A stretch of DNA of 64,000 nucleotides from Nitratidesulfovibrio sp. (GCF_040373385.1 NZ_JBDXXH010000001.1:372675-436674); one strand, 5' to 3'; counted from the first letter of the stretch, positions 45,012 through 54,359 are shown. The notes: a model not told the origin generated them from the sequence alone. Numbers and translations: made by a program.

Positions 45012-46958
45012 TCATCCTTCCTGTTTCGTGCCGTCCGGGCCAAGGTAGCGCACGGCCAGCATGGTGATGTCGTCGGATTGTTCGGCCCCTTCGGCCCAGG
45101 CGGACACTGCGTCGGAAACGGTACGGGTCATCTCGGCGGCAGCGGCCCCGTGGCAGGTGGCGAGCGTATCGAACAGCCGTTCCTCGGAATACAGGGCTCC
45201 CGTGGTATCCATGGCCTCGGTCACGCCGTCGGTGAACACGAAAACGGCATCGCCGGGGTGAAGCGTGAGCGTGCCGGTGGAATATTCCATCCCCGGCATT
45301 GCCCCGGCCATCGGCTCTTCCATCCCCTGCGTCCACTCCGGCCCGCCGTGACGGCGCAGCACCAGTGGCGGGTTGTGCCCGGCATTGGCGTAGCGCAGTT
45401 CGCCGGTGCGGGTATCCAGCACCGCCAGAAACAGCGTGACGAACATGCACGACTCGTTGTCCGCCGCGAGGTCGTCGTTGACCTTTGCCAGAATGTCGCC
45501 GGGTGTCAGCTCCCGCTCGGCCACCACCTTGATCAGGGTCTTGGTCACTGCCATGAAGAAGGCGGCGGGCACCCCCTTGCCGGACACGTCCCCCGCAAGG
45601 AAGCAGAACTGGTGGGGCGTGACGAAGAAGAAGTCGTACAGGTCTCCGCCTACCTCGCGCGCGGGCAGAATGGTGGCATGCACGTCCAGTTCCGTCCGTT
45701 CCGGAAAGGGCGGGAACGTCTTGGGCAGGATACTCATCTGGATGTCGTGGGCGATGCGCAGTTCGGACTGGATGCGTTCCTTGGCCGCCGTGGTGGCGGT
45801 AAGCGTGGCGATGTGCTCCTTGAGCGAGGCCTGCATGCGCCCGAAGGATGCGGCCAGATCGCCTACCTCGTCGCCGGTGGGGATGGCGGGCAGGCGATGG
45901 TCCAGATCGCCCCGCGCAACACCTGCCGCCGCCCGCGTGAGCAGGCGCAGGGGCCGGGTTATGGTGCCCGACACCAGCAGGATGACCACGGCCAGCAGGA
46001 AGAAGCCGCCCACGCCGATGCCGGTCATGATGCGGGTGGCGCGGTTGGCCCCGGCCAGTACTTCGTCCCTTGGCAGCACCACGCCCACGGACCACCCCTG
46101 ATCGGGCAGCGGCATGTAGGATACGTAGGCCGCCCCGATGCCCGGCAGGTCCGAAAATTCCATGAACCCGCCCATACCGGCCACCATCTCCCGCCCCAGG
46201 TCCCGCAGCGAGGCGATGCCCAGATTCTCCGCGCGGGTGAAGATGGTCTCGTTCATGATCATGTCGGGGTTGGGATGGGCGACGTAGGTGCCGTATCGCG
46301 ACAGCACGAAGACGTAGCCCGTCCGGGCCACGCGGACTTCCGAAATCATGCGCTGCATCCAGACGAGGTCGATGTTGGCGGTGACGACGCCAGCGCGTTG
46401 CAATCCGTGCGCGGTCCGTCTGGAGAACGGGGCGGAATAGGCCACCATCAGGGCGTTGCCGCCGCCCTCGTCGTAGTAGGGTTCGGTCCACACCGGCCGC
46501 CGCATTTCGCGGGCCAGTTGGTACCAGTCCATGGCAAAGTAGTTGTAGTCCGCGCTGCCCAGGGTGGTGGACGTGATGGCGAAATCCTTGCGGTAGGCAT
46601 AGGGGGCGAAGAAATGCCGCCCCCGCTCGAAGGCCTGCGGCTCGAAGGCTATGCCCGTGCCGTAGATGCCGGGGTTGGTGAACAGGGTGCGGCGGGCAAG
46701 ATCGCGCAGGAAATCCTCGTCCATGGGTGCGTCCTGCAACGTGGCGGCCACGGTGTCGGTGACCTTCGCCGTGGCCCGCAACTGGGCGTCGATGCGGTGT
46801 ACCGTTGCTTCCGCGACCAGCGCGCCATTCTGCCGGGCAAGGTCCAACATCCCCTCGCGCGACACCATGAATGAATACCCCACCACCAGTGAGAGAATGA
46901 CGGCAGTGCTGGCCAGTATCAGCGCGGCCAGTCGGGTGGCGATGCCTGCGCGCTTCAT
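45012..46958 (-). CDS. Membrane SpoIIE/RsbU phosphatase with periplasmic Cache sensor and HAMP
   Basis: A 648-aa protein. Helix 1 (about 8-32) precedes a periplasmic dCache sensor (about 33-325, with GYVFVLSRYGTYVAHPNP), helix 2 (about 335-360), a HAMP domain (about 360-415), a coiled-coil and a PPM/SpoIIE phosphatase domain (about 430-640) showing VGGDLYDFF, DVSGKGVPAA, FTDGVTEAMD and SDDITMLAV, the metal-binding aspartates. On ligand binding it should dephosphorylate the STAS protein. Its start overlaps the binding-protein stop by 4 nt, suggesting that the binding protein delivers the ligand. Confidence 0.92.
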   Translation of the reverse strand: MKRAGIATRLAALILASTAVILSLVVGYSFMVSREGMLDLARQNGALVAEATVHRIDAQLRATAKVTDTVAATLQDAPMDEDFLRDLARRTLFTNPGIYGTGIAFEPQAFERGRHFFAPYAYRKDFAITSTTLGSADYNYFAMDWYQLAREMRRPVWTEPYYDEGGGNALMVAYSAPFSRRTAHGLQRAGVVTANIDLVWMQRMISEVRVARTGYVFVLSRYGTYVAHPNPDMIMNETIFTRAENLGIASLRDLGREMVAGMGGFMEFSDLPGIGAAYVSYMPLPDQGWSVGVVLPRDEVLAGANRATRIMTGIGVGGFFLLAVVILLVSGTITRPLRLLTRAAAGVARGDLDHRLPAIPTGDEVGDLAASFGRMQASLKEHIATLTATTAAKERIQSELRIAHDIQMSILPKTFPPFPERTELDVHATILPAREVGGDLYDFFFVTPHQFCFLAGDVSGKGVPAAFFMAVTKTLIKVVAERELTPGDILAKVNDDLAADNESCMFVTLFLAVLDTRTGELRYANAGHNPPLVLRRHGGPEWTQGMEEPMAGAMPGMEYSTGTLTLHPGDAVFVFTDGVTEAMDTTGALYSEERLFDTLATCHGAAAAEMTRTVSDAVSAWAEGAEQSDDITMLAVRYLGPDGTKQEG

Positions 46959-47953
46959 GGGTGGCCACCGGTGCCAGGGAGGGGATCGGTTTTCGCCGCG
47001 TCTGGCCGTGCGTCCATCACGAAATCGGCATAGCCGGGAGCGGTGGCGGCAAAGCCCTGTTCCACCAGTACTGCCGCCGTACGTTCGTAGTCCGAGCGGG
47101 TCAGCTCCGGATCGGGACGGGGTTCCCCGGCCAGGATGATGTCGCGCATGCGGGCCAGCATCCAGCGCTGGTGTGCCCGGTTGGCCTTTACCCGGTATTC
47201 CTTCATGCGGCGGATCACCATATCCAGCGCTTCTTCCGGGTGGGCGAAGGCATAGGCCCAGCCCTCCATGCTGCCTTCGACCACGGCGCGCGCCGTGGCC
47301 GGGTCGCGCTGCCAGGTTGCGCGCAGGCAGTACAGGCCGTCTTCGGGAAAGTTCAGGTCAAGGTCGCGGAAGAAGAAGGTGACCATGTCGTCCGGGTCGA
47401 GTCCGTAGGACATCAGGGTATGGTACTCGTTGTACCACATGGCGGATACGGCATCGAGCCCGCTGCGCATGAACAGGTCCATGGACGGAGCCTGTTCCAC
47501 CACCTGCACCCGGATGCCCAGTCTCTGGAACAGCGCCTTGGGCTGGATCTGGAAATCCTTGCCCCACATGCCCACCCGGCGGCCGTTGAGGTCTTGCAGC
47601 GTGCGGATGTCCGACGCCTTGCGCGTCACCAGCATGAGGGCGGACTGATGCACTACCTGTCCGATGTGGACAAGATCGGTTTCCGGGCTGCGGGCAATGG
47701 CCGTGGAAAGGAACATGGTGGCGAATTCGGCCTTGCCCTCGGCCAGATGGTGCGTGGAGTTCACGTCCGGTCCACCCGGGACGATGGTCAGGTCCACGCC
47801 GCGTTTGGCGTAGAATCCCTTTTCCTCGGCGACCAGATACCCGGCGAACTGGGCCTGCGGCAGCCAATGCAGCACAAGCCGGGCGGGGGCCGCCTGACAC
47901 GTGGTGGCCAGCACAAGGACAAGAAGGAACGCGGCAGCCAGACGGGGCATCAC
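46955..47953 (-). CDS. NMT1/SsuA-type periplasmic substrate-binding protein
   Basis: A 332-aa protein with a signal peptide (MMPRLAAAFLLVLVLATTCQ, cleavage near QAA). The mature part has the family features LHWLPQAQFAGYLVAEEKGF, LTIVPGGPDVNSTHHLAEGKAEF (first part) and MWGKDFQIQPKALF. NMT1-type proteins bind pyrimidine precursors, sulfonates and other small molecules. No ABC permease or ATPase gene is adjacent, so a role in sensing rather than transport is likely: the next gene, 4 nt overlapping, is a SpoIIE phosphatase with a periplasmic sensor. Confidence 0.9.
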   Translation of the reverse strand: MMPRLAAAFLLVLVLATTCQAAPARLVLHWLPQAQFAGYLVAEEKGFYAKRGVDLTIVPGGPDVNSTHHLAEGKAEFATMFLSTAIARSPETDLVHIGQVVHQSALMLVTRKASDIRTLQDLNGRRVGMWGKDFQIQPKALFQRLGIRVQVVEQAPSMDLFMRSGLDAVSAMWYNEYHTLMSYGLDPDDMVTFFFRDLDLNFPEDGLYCLRATWQRDPATARAVVEGSMEGWAYAFAHPEEALDMVIRRMKEYRVKANRAHQRWMLARMRDIILAGEPRPDPELTRSDYERTAAVLVEQGFAATAPGYADFVMDARPDAAKTDPLPGTGGHP

Positions 47954-48819
47954 TGGTGCCCCCCCAGGCGCAGCAACAGGTTGCCTGCCACGATACGGCG
48001 GTATGCGGCCGTGGCCCGCACGTCAGTGATGGGGCGCACCACCTCGCGCACCATGCCCGCAGCGTGGTGCAGAGTTTCCGCGTCCAGCGGCCGACCCGCA
48101 AGCCAGTGTTCGACCTGCGTGCAGCGCACCACCGTGGGGGCCACACTGCCCAGTGCCAGCCGGGCTTCGGTTATGCGTTGGCCTTCCAGCCGCAGCAGGG
48201 CCGCAAGGCTGGCCACGCTGATGGCCAGCGCGCGGCGCTTGCCCACTTTCTCGTAGTGTTGCAGCGCGTTCGGCGCGGGCAGGGGAATGTGTACCGCCGT
48301 CAGCAGTTCCGCCGGTTGCAGCAGGGTGCGGCCCGGGCCGGTGATGAATCCGTCCATCGGCAGGCGGCGAGTGCCGTTGGACGTGGCCAGTTCCACCTCT
48401 GCCCCCAGCGCGTACAGGGCGGGCAGGGTGTCGCCCGCGGGCGATGCCGTGCAGATGTTGCCGCCCAGCGTGGCCTGATGGCGGATCAGCGGCGAGCCCA
48501 GGCAGCGGCAGGCGGCGTGCAGCATGGGCAGGCGCGTTGCCACATCCTGATTTTCGAGAATGGTGGTCAGCGGGGTGGCCGCGCCGATGCGCAGTTGTCC
48601 CTTGTCGCAGTCCACCCCGCGCAGTTCGGGAATGCGTTCCAGGCAACACAGCGCCGTGGCGGCATCGGCCTTGCCTGTCCTCTCTGTTGTGCCCGTCCGG
48701 TCGAGTCCGGCCCGCAACCGTACCAGCAGGTCCGTGCCGCCCGCCATGACGCGCGCGCCGGGGGCTTCGGCCAGCAGGTTCCACAACTCGCCCAGGGAAC
48801 GGGGAAGATGCACGATCAT
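47950..48819 (-). CDS. FAD-binding (medium) subunit of a xanthine dehydrogenase-type molybdenum hydroxylase
   Basis: A 289-aa protein. VMAGGTDLLVRLRAG (about 23-37) and GATLGGNICTASPAGD-like (TLGGNICTASPAGD, about 112-126) contact FAD. It transfers electrons from the Mo and 2Fe-2S subunits to NAD or another acceptor. The start overlaps the 2Fe-2S gene's stop by 4 nt (ATGA), and its stop overlaps the binding-protein start by 4 nt. The open frame upstream to 49155 overlaps the small subunit gene and is not used. Confidence 0.9.
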   Translation of the reverse strand: MIVHLPRSLGELWNLLAEAPGARVMAGGTDLLVRLRAGLDRTGTTERTGKADAATALCCLERIPELRGVDCDKGQLRIGAATPLTTILENQDVATRLPMLHAACRCLGSPLIRHQATLGGNICTASPAGDTLPALYALGAEVELATSNGTRRLPMDGFITGPGRTLLQPAELLTAVHIPLPAPNALQHYEKVGKRRALAISVASLAALLRLEGQRITEARLALGSVAPTVVRCTQVEHWLAGRPLDAETLHHAAGMVREVVRPITDVRATAAYRRIVAGNLLLRLGGHQ

Positions 48820-49268
48820 GGCTTCACCTTTTCCACGGCGTCCACGATGCGGCCATAGCCGGTGCACCGGCACAGGTTGCCGGAAAGCCCCTCCCGGATT
48901 TCCTCGCGCGAGGCATGGGGATTGCGGGCCAGCAGGTCGGCTGCGGCCACCACCATGCCCGGTGAGCAGAAACCGCACTGCACGGCGCCATGTTCGGCAA
49001 ATGCGCGTTGCAGGGGGTGGGGCGCGTCCGGCGTGCCCAGCCCCTCTATGGTGGTCAGGCTGCGGCCGTCCAGTTGGGCCGCCAGCATGAGGCAGGACAG
49101 GCGCGCTTCGCCATCCACCAGCACGGAGCAGGCGCCGCATTCCCCGCTGCCGCATCCCTCCTTGGTGCCCGTCAGTCCGAGCCGTTCGCGGATGAGATCC
49201 ACGACCCTCTCGTCACCTGCGACTTCAAGCCGGGTGTCCGTGCCGTTGAGGCGGAATCGAATGATCAT
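48816..49268 (-). CDS. 2Fe-2S (small) subunit of the molybdenum hydroxylase
   Basis: A 150-aa protein with two [2Fe-2S] motifs: plant-type CGSGECGACSVLVDG (about 39-53) plus a fourth Cys in LSCLML, and the CGFCSPGM and CRCTGY pair (about 98-137). It connects the Mo site with FAD. It starts at ATG 49268, overlapping the large-subunit stop by 4 nt. Confidence 0.92.
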   Translation of the reverse strand: MIIRFRLNGTDTRLEVAGDERVVDLIRERLGLTGTKEGCGSGECGACSVLVDGEARLSCLMLAAQLDGRSLTTIEGLGTPDAPHPLQRAFAEHGAVQCGFCSPGMVVAAADLLARNPHASREEIREGLSGNLCRCTGYGRIVDAVEKVKP

Positions 49269-51559
49269 GCCCGTGCCCCCCTGGCCAAAAGATGCAAGAC
49301 CGTTTCCGCGTCCAGCGGACCCCGGTTGGGGTGCGCGCCCGTGGCATCGGCCACGGCGGATGCCACGGCGGGCAGCGGGCCGTTCAGCCCCACCTCGCCC
49401 ACGCCCTTCATGCCGAACGGGCCGGACTGCTCCACCGTGTCCACGGCCACGGAAACGGTGTCAGGCAGGTCGAGACTGGTGGGAATGAGATAGGTGGACA
49501 GGTCACGGGTGCGGATGTGCCCATCGTGCGTGGCGAAATCTTCCATCAGGGCAAAGCCGAGCCCTTGCGCCACGCCGCCTTCGATCTGCTGATGGAAGTT
49601 CACCGGATTGAGCACCCGGCCCCCGTCGGTGGCGGCCAGATAATCGCACACCCGGATGGCCCCGGTCAGCTCATCCAGTTCGATGCGCACGAGGTGGGCG
49701 GCGTATGGAAATATGAGGTGCGGAAAACCGATGACGAAGTCCTTCCCGGTGTCGGGTACCTCGCGCGATACGGGCATCATGTACTCGCCCACGCAGATGC
49801 GGTCGTCGCGCGGCAGCATGGTGCCCAGCATGGTCAGCGGTACGTCGCGCCCGGTGGGCAGATGGCGCACCGCACCGGGAACCAGCGTGAAGCCTTCCGG
49901 GGTATCCGCCAGCAGCACCAGCGCAGCGCGACGGAACAGCTTTTCCGCCATGCGCTCGCAGGCCGCGATGAGCGCCTTGCCGAAGGTGTAGGTGGTACGC
50001 CCCGCCGATGCAGACCCGGACGGGTGCGCGGTTTCCGTGTCGGGTTGCAGCACCGTCAGGCGGTCCGCATCCTGGCACAGCACCTCGCCCGCGATCTGGG
50101 CATAGGTGGAGGCATTGCCTTGCCCCATGTCGGTGACGCCGCTGTGGATGACGAAGCGCCCTTCGGGCGTCAGTTCGATCTTGGCGATGGCGCTGTCCGC
50201 AAGGCCCCTGCCGTACCCCATGCCGTTGAACACGGCGGCAACGCCCACCCCGCGCCGTGCGAAGGGCGGAGCGGCCCGTTTCCACGCCTCGCGCCCGGTC
50301 CAGAATTCATGTTCCGCCACACGACGCAGGCATTCTCCGAGGCCCGTGGAAGTCGTCAGGGTGACGCCCGCGCAGTTGCGGTCGCCCCGGCGCAGCGCGT
50401 TGCGCTGGCGCAGTTCCAGCCGGTCCATGCCCAGCCGGTCGGCCAGCCGGTCCATCATGCCCTCGAAGGCCAGGCTCACCTGCGCCACGCCGAACCCCCG
50501 GAAGGCCCCTGCAACGGGATTGTTGGTGTAGACGCACCACCCCTTGCAGTCCATGTGCCCCACCCGGTAAGGCCCTGCGGCGTGCTCCATGCCCAGTTCC
50601 ATGATCTCGCCACCAAGGTGGGCGTAGGCGCCCGTATCGTAGTGCAGCCTGCACGCCACGGCCTTCAGGGTGCCGTCGCGCATGGCGCCCAGCGTGTAGT
50701 GCATGCGCGCTGCATGGCGCTTGTAGCCTGCCAGCAGGTTTTCCTCCCGGTCCCACCACATCTTGATGGTGCGGCCCGGCAGGCGCAGCGCGGCAAGCCC
50801 CAGCAGGCACTGCACGGTGGCCCCGTCCTTGCCGCCGAAGCCACCGCCCAGGAACGGGTTGCGGATGCGGATGTTCCACGGGGGCAGCCCGAGGGCATGG
50901 CCCATTTCGAACCGATCACGGAAGGGGGCCTGCGTGGATACGGTAAGGTGCAGCACCCCGTTGCCGTCCAGATGCGCCACGCCATTTTCCGTTTCGAGGA
51001 AGGCGTGGGCCTGCGACGGGGTGTGAAAGGTCTCCTCGATGACCACGTCGCATTCGCGCAGGGCCGCTTCCGCGTTGCCCTTGCGGATTTCCGCCGCCAG
51101 CAGGATGTTGGATCCATGGCCCTCGTGCACCAGCGGGGCACCGTCGGCAAGGGCGGCGTCCATGTCGCCCAGCACGGGCAACGGGTCGATGTCCGCGCGG
51201 ACGAGGGCCAGCGCCTGTTGCAGCACCGTGCGGCTTTCCGCCACCACCAGTGCCACCGGGTCGCCCGCGTGGCGCACCTTGTCGCCGCACAGCACGGGCA
51301 TGTCCTTGTGCACGATGCCCTGCCGGTTGGTGCCCGGCACGTCGGAACGGACAAGCACGGCCTGCACGCCCGGCAACCGGGCCGCTTCGGCCGTGTGCAC
51401 GGCCCGGATGCGGCCGTGCGGAATGCCCGCGCGGCACGCCCCGGCCCACAGCAGGTCCGGCGGGTACACGTCCGCACTGAACCTTTCGGTGCCGCAGGCC
51501 TTGGCCAGTGCGTCCAGACGGGGACGTCCCGGACCGATATCGTAAGGCCCTTCAGACAT
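49265..51559 (-). CDS. Molybdenum cofactor-binding (large) subunit of the hydroxylase
   Basis: A 764-aa protein. Mo-site signatures: NPFLGGGFGGKDG (about 240-252), AFRGFGVAQ, and FGMKGVGEVGLNG near the end, where Glu is the family catalytic base. The family (xanthine dehydrogenase/aldehyde oxidase) hydroxylates purines, aldehydes or aromatic heterocycles; the exact substrate is not readable. CAAGGAG precedes ATG 51559; the longer frame to 51943 runs into the intergenic repeat and the GNAT gene and is not used. It is the first of the three hydroxylase subunits. Confidence 0.92.
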   Translation of the reverse strand: MSEGPYDIGPGRPRLDALAKACGTERFSADVYPPDLLWAGACRAGIPHGRIRAVHTAEAARLPGVQAVLVRSDVPGTNRQGIVHKDMPVLCGDKVRHAGDPVALVVAESRTVLQQALALVRADIDPLPVLGDMDAALADGAPLVHEGHGSNILLAAEIRKGNAEAALRECDVVIEETFHTPSQAHAFLETENGVAHLDGNGVLHLTVSTQAPFRDRFEMGHALGLPPWNIRIRNPFLGGGFGGKDGATVQCLLGLAALRLPGRTIKMWWDREENLLAGYKRHAARMHYTLGAMRDGTLKAVACRLHYDTGAYAHLGGEIMELGMEHAAGPYRVGHMDCKGWCVYTNNPVAGAFRGFGVAQVSLAFEGMMDRLADRLGMDRLELRQRNALRRGDRNCAGVTLTTSTGLGECLRRVAEHEFWTGREAWKRAAPPFARRGVGVAAVFNGMGYGRGLADSAIAKIELTPEGRFVIHSGVTDMGQGNASTYAQIAGEVLCQDADRLTVLQPDTETAHPSGSASAGRTTYTFGKALIAACERMAEKLFRRAALVLLADTPEGFTLVPGAVRHLPTGRDVPLTMLGTMLPRDDRICVGEYMMPVSREVPDTGKDFVIGFPHLIFPYAAHLVRIELDELTGAIRVCDYLAATDGGRVLNPVNFHQQIEGGVAQGLGFALMEDFATHDGHIRTRDLSTYLIPTSLDLPDTVSVAVDTVEQSGPFGMKGVGEVGLNGPLPAVASAVADATGAHPNRGPLDAETVLHLLARGARA

Positions 51560-51630
51560 GAGGACTCCTTGTCCCGAATGGCGGCATGCCGCTGCGGATG
51601 TTGCCCGCGCCCGCCCATCAACGCGCGCTG

Positions 51631-51686
51631 CCGGACAGGGGCAGCCGGGCGGGGGCAGCCGGACAGGGGCAACCGGGCGGGGTGGC
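51631..51686. repeat. 28-bp tandem duplication in an intergenic region
   Basis: A GC-rich unit starting CCGGACAGGGGCAGCCGG occurs at 51631-51658 and again, with a few changes, at 51659-51686. It lies between the GNAT gene and the hydroxylase large subunit and could vary in length between strains. Confidence 0.65.
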
Positions 51687-51693
51687 TGGAGCT

Positions 51694-52749
51694 TCAGGCG
51701 GCGGATTCCGTCCCGCCGACCATCTTGTCGTAATCGCCACGTATCACGGATAACAGGGCCTGGGCCTCTTCCGAGAGCAGCCGGGGCAGGCTGAAATCCG
51801 GCGCGTTTGCCAGCTTCTGCATGAGCAGCACGTCCGTGCCGGTCCACAGCGGCAGCAAGCCGCCGTAAAAATACCCCCGCGCGCGTGCGGCTTCCACGGC
51901 ATGCGGCGTGGCAGGGTGTGCCAGCGGCAGGTGCAGGTGCCATGCGTGGCGCCCGGGGTGTGCTGCTTCGAACGCGGCAAGGGCATCGTCAATGTCCGTT
52001 CCGGGGGCGGTCACGTGCAGTTTCGCCAGCGCCGCGTGGTCCATGGCGGACCGGGTGCCTTCTGTCGGGGTTTGCGGTGGCGTCCCATCCGCGAAGTGCC
52101 GCTGCAATCCGTTGGCTGCGTATGTTGCCCGCAGATGGTCCGCATATGATGACGGCAGGTGCACGGTGTGGGGGCAGTCGTCCAGCAGTCGCAGTTCGTC
52201 GAGCAGGGATATGCGCCCGCCAACGCCGTCCGTGCTGTCTTCGGGGCGCTCGGGCATGGCTTCCAGCTCCAGCCCGAAGGGGCGATAGCCGAAGTGTCGG
52301 GTCAGCTTCTGGGAGAGGACGTGGTCGCAGACGCTCTGCCCGAAGACGGCTGCCAGGCCCAGTTCTTCCGGCAGGGTGCCCAGGGTTGCCTTGCCCAGGC
52401 GCATGGCCAGCATGCCGCCGCGATAGGACGGCAGGATCATCAGCCCGCCGGTTTCGAGAATCGCGGGATTGGGCGCGGCCGGAAAAAGGGCGGATATGCC
52501 CACCACCTCGCCGCCGGGCGTGCGTCCCACATACTGGTACAAGTCCCTTGCGGCATTGGCCGCACGCACCCTGTCCGGATCGTACACGTAATCCAGCGGA
52601 AAGTTCTCCCCGTAGATGGCGTAATAGAGCAAGGCCACGCCTTCGCCGTCTTCAGGGCGGAACAGGCCCACCTCCACGCCCTGCCCCGGCTCGATGGTCC
52701 GGAGGTTGGCGCGCAGCCATTCCATGTTCTGTTGTCTGCTTTTGTGCAT
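51694..52749 (-). CDS. GNAT-family acyltransferase-like protein
   Basis: A 351-aa protein. The acyl-CoA site region is visible in LFPAAPNPAILETGGLMILP followed by SYRGGMLAMRLGKATLG (about 90-125), a GNAT motif-A-like helix. The second half (about 200-350) is a separate domain without clear family. It has general likeness to the GNAT half of the 432-aa protein downstream, although I could not confirm relatedness. It starts 18 nt after the MFS stop, so the two are probably cotranscribed. Target unknown. Confidence 0.7.
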   Translation of the reverse strand: MHKSRQQNMEWLRANLRTIEPGQGVEVGLFRPEDGEGVALLYYAIYGENFPLDYVYDPDRVRAANAARDLYQYVGRTPGGEVVGISALFPAAPNPAILETGGLMILPSYRGGMLAMRLGKATLGTLPEELGLAAVFGQSVCDHVLSQKLTRHFGYRPFGLELEAMPERPEDSTDGVGGRISLLDELRLLDDCPHTVHLPSSYADHLRATYAANGLQRHFADGTPPQTPTEGTRSAMDHAALAKLHVTAPGTDIDDALAAFEAAHPGRHAWHLHLPLAHPATPHAVEAARARGYFYGGLLPLWTGTDVLLMQKLANAPDFSLPRLLSEEAQALLSVIRGDYDKMVGGTESAA

Positions 52750-52767
52750 GGCGGTTCCGTTGCGGAT

Positions 52768-53952
52768 TCAGGATGTGGTGCGCCGCAGCCCGGCCCGTGC
52801 CACAAGCAGGGCCGCCGCAAGCGCGAGGGCTGCGGAAAGCGCGAACAGCGTCGCTCGGGGCATTCCGGCGGCCAGCATGATGCCGCCAAGCCATGGGCCG
52901 ACGAAATATGCTGCGTCCATGGTCGACAAGGCGAGGTTTGTGGTCAGACCACGCCGTGTCGGGTCTGCCAGCAGGAACAGGCTGGCCTGCGCCAGCGGCA
53001 GGGCCACCCCCATGCAGGTTCCGAACAGCGCAGCTGCCAGCAGAAAGACCACGGGAGTGCGAACCACCGCATAGCCCGCATAGCAGAAGGCCAGCAGCAC
53101 CAGCGTGGCAACCAGCAGGCGGCCCCTGTCCACCCTGTCGAACAGCGGATTGGCCACCGCCCTCGTCAGCACGGTGGCCCCGGTGGACACGGTGAAGAAC
53201 AGTCCGGCGTTGGCAAGGCCGAGGCTGGCGCCGAAATCCTTCATGAAAAAGAACAGCAGGGTGGACGCGGTGAAGATGCACAGGCTGGCCCCCAGCATGG
53301 GAGCAACGCCGCGCGGGCGCAGTGCATGGCGAATGCCGGCAAGGTCCGGACGGGGGGATGGAGCGGCTGCGGCGTTGATCGTGCGGACAACGGGACCGAG
53401 CGGAAACAGCAGGAGGAACGCGGGCACCACCATCAGTGCCATCCATGCATAGGCATGCGAGGCATCGGCCACGTGGGGCAGCAGCGCTTCGGTGAAGGCA
53501 GGCATGAGCGCGAACGGCAACATGGTGGTGAGCGAGAAGATGCCGAACCCCTGTCCGCTTCTGTCGGGTGGAATGAAATGTACCAGCAGGGCCGTGGTGG
53601 CCGAAACCAGCGTGACGAAGGCCGCGCCGTGGAACACCCGCAGGAGCAGCAGGGCGGGAATGGTCCGCGCGAAGGGGTAGGCGGAAAGGGCCACTGCAAT
53701 CAGCAGCAGGCTTGCCCGCATGACGGGCAGCGCGTTCGAAAGCCGCAGCCACGGGCTGATCAGGGGACGGAGCAGGAAGGCAGCCATGGGTTCCGCCGCA
53801 AGGATCCACGCTGCCCAGTATGACGGGATGCCAATGGAGGCAAGGTAGGGATGCAGGCCGTAGAATACGGCGATGTTGCCGAAGCCGAACAGCGCTATCA
53901 GGCACAGGGCGATGAAGGGGAATGACGCGAAGGGCGAGCGGAGAGAGGGCAT
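52768..53952 (-). CDS. MFS transporter
   Basis: A 394-aa membrane protein with twelve hydrophobic segments. GYAVVRTPVVFLLAAALFG and AYFVGPWLGG are typical MFS helices, and HGAAFVTLVSATTALLVHFI fits the motif-B/C region. It belongs to the drug-exporter-like group; substrate unknown. AGGA precedes ATG 53952; the frame is open to 54009 without a site. It is the first recognisable gene of the long leftward operon. Confidence 0.8.
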   Translation of the reverse strand: MPSLRSPFASFPFIALCLIALFGFGNIAVFYGLHPYLASIGIPSYWAAWILAAEPMAAFLLRPLISPWLRLSNALPVMRASLLLIAVALSAYPFARTIPALLLLRVFHGAAFVTLVSATTALLVHFIPPDRSGQGFGIFSLTTMLPFALMPAFTEALLPHVADASHAYAWMALMVVPAFLLLFPLGPVVRTINAAAAPSPRPDLAGIRHALRPRGVAPMLGASLCIFTASTLLFFFMKDFGASLGLANAGLFFTVSTGATVLTRAVANPLFDRVDRGRLLVATLVLLAFCYAGYAVVRTPVVFLLAAALFGTCMGVALPLAQASLFLLADPTRRGLTTNLALSTMDAAYFVGPWLGGIMLAAGMPRATLFALSAALALAAALLVARAGLRRTTS

Positions 53953-54005
53953 GCGCTGTTCCTGTTCGTGTTGTCTGCGCCAATCAGCAGATAACGCGAA
54001 GGGCG

Positions 54006-54272
54006 TCAAAATGCCAGTGCGGTGGGTGGGGGGCTTGGTGTGTGCGCTTTGGATCGAAGAGCGGGTTGCCAGATTCCGGTGACCGGTTGCTCATACGGCG
54101 CAAACGTACCCGTCATGCAGTGGCTGTCTTTGGTGCGTTGCGGCACGGGCACGGCGATGATGCGCCGGTATCGGCTGGGAATGACGTGTTCCTCGTCCGC
54201 CCTGGGCAGCTTGGGCATTTCGCGTTCGTACAGGGGGCTGGCAAGCACGAAGGCGCGTTTGCCGGTCTTCAT
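54006..54272 (-). CDS. Possible small basic protein
   Basis: An 88-aa frame, MKTGKRAFVLASPLYEREMP, with clear amphipathic character and a Pro-rich end. The ribosome-binding site is weak and I recognise no family. It would precede the MFS gene in the same direction by 53 nt. Confidence 0.4.
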   Translation of the reverse strand: MKTGKRAFVLASPLYEREMPKLPRADEEHVIPSRYRRIIAVPVPQRTKDSHCMTGTFAPYEQPVTGIWQPALRSKAHTPSPPPTALAF

Positions 54273-54326
54273 CACGTCGTCGCGCCTCGCCTCTTCCGGC
54301 TGTCGCCATCCCCCACCGTACACGGG

Positions 54327-54359
54327 AACCGCCCCGGCACGGGTGGTGCCGGGGCGGTT
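54327..54359. terminator. 14-bp perfect GC-rich hairpin
   Basis: AACCGCCCCGGCAC (54327-54340) pairs perfectly with GTGCCGGGGCGGTT (54346-54359). It has no T-run on either side and may be a Rho-dependent or structural element. It lies about 190 nt downstream of the DctA stop. Confidence 0.5.

Noticed and set aside
44406..46874. 822-codon plus-strand frame opposite the SpoIIE/STAS genes
   Set aside because: No motifs; the minus strand carries the complete phosphatase, STAS and HATPase signatures.
49292..51733. 813-codon plus-strand frame opposite the hydroxylase large subunit
   Set aside because: Antisense artefact; all catalytic motifs are on the minus strand.
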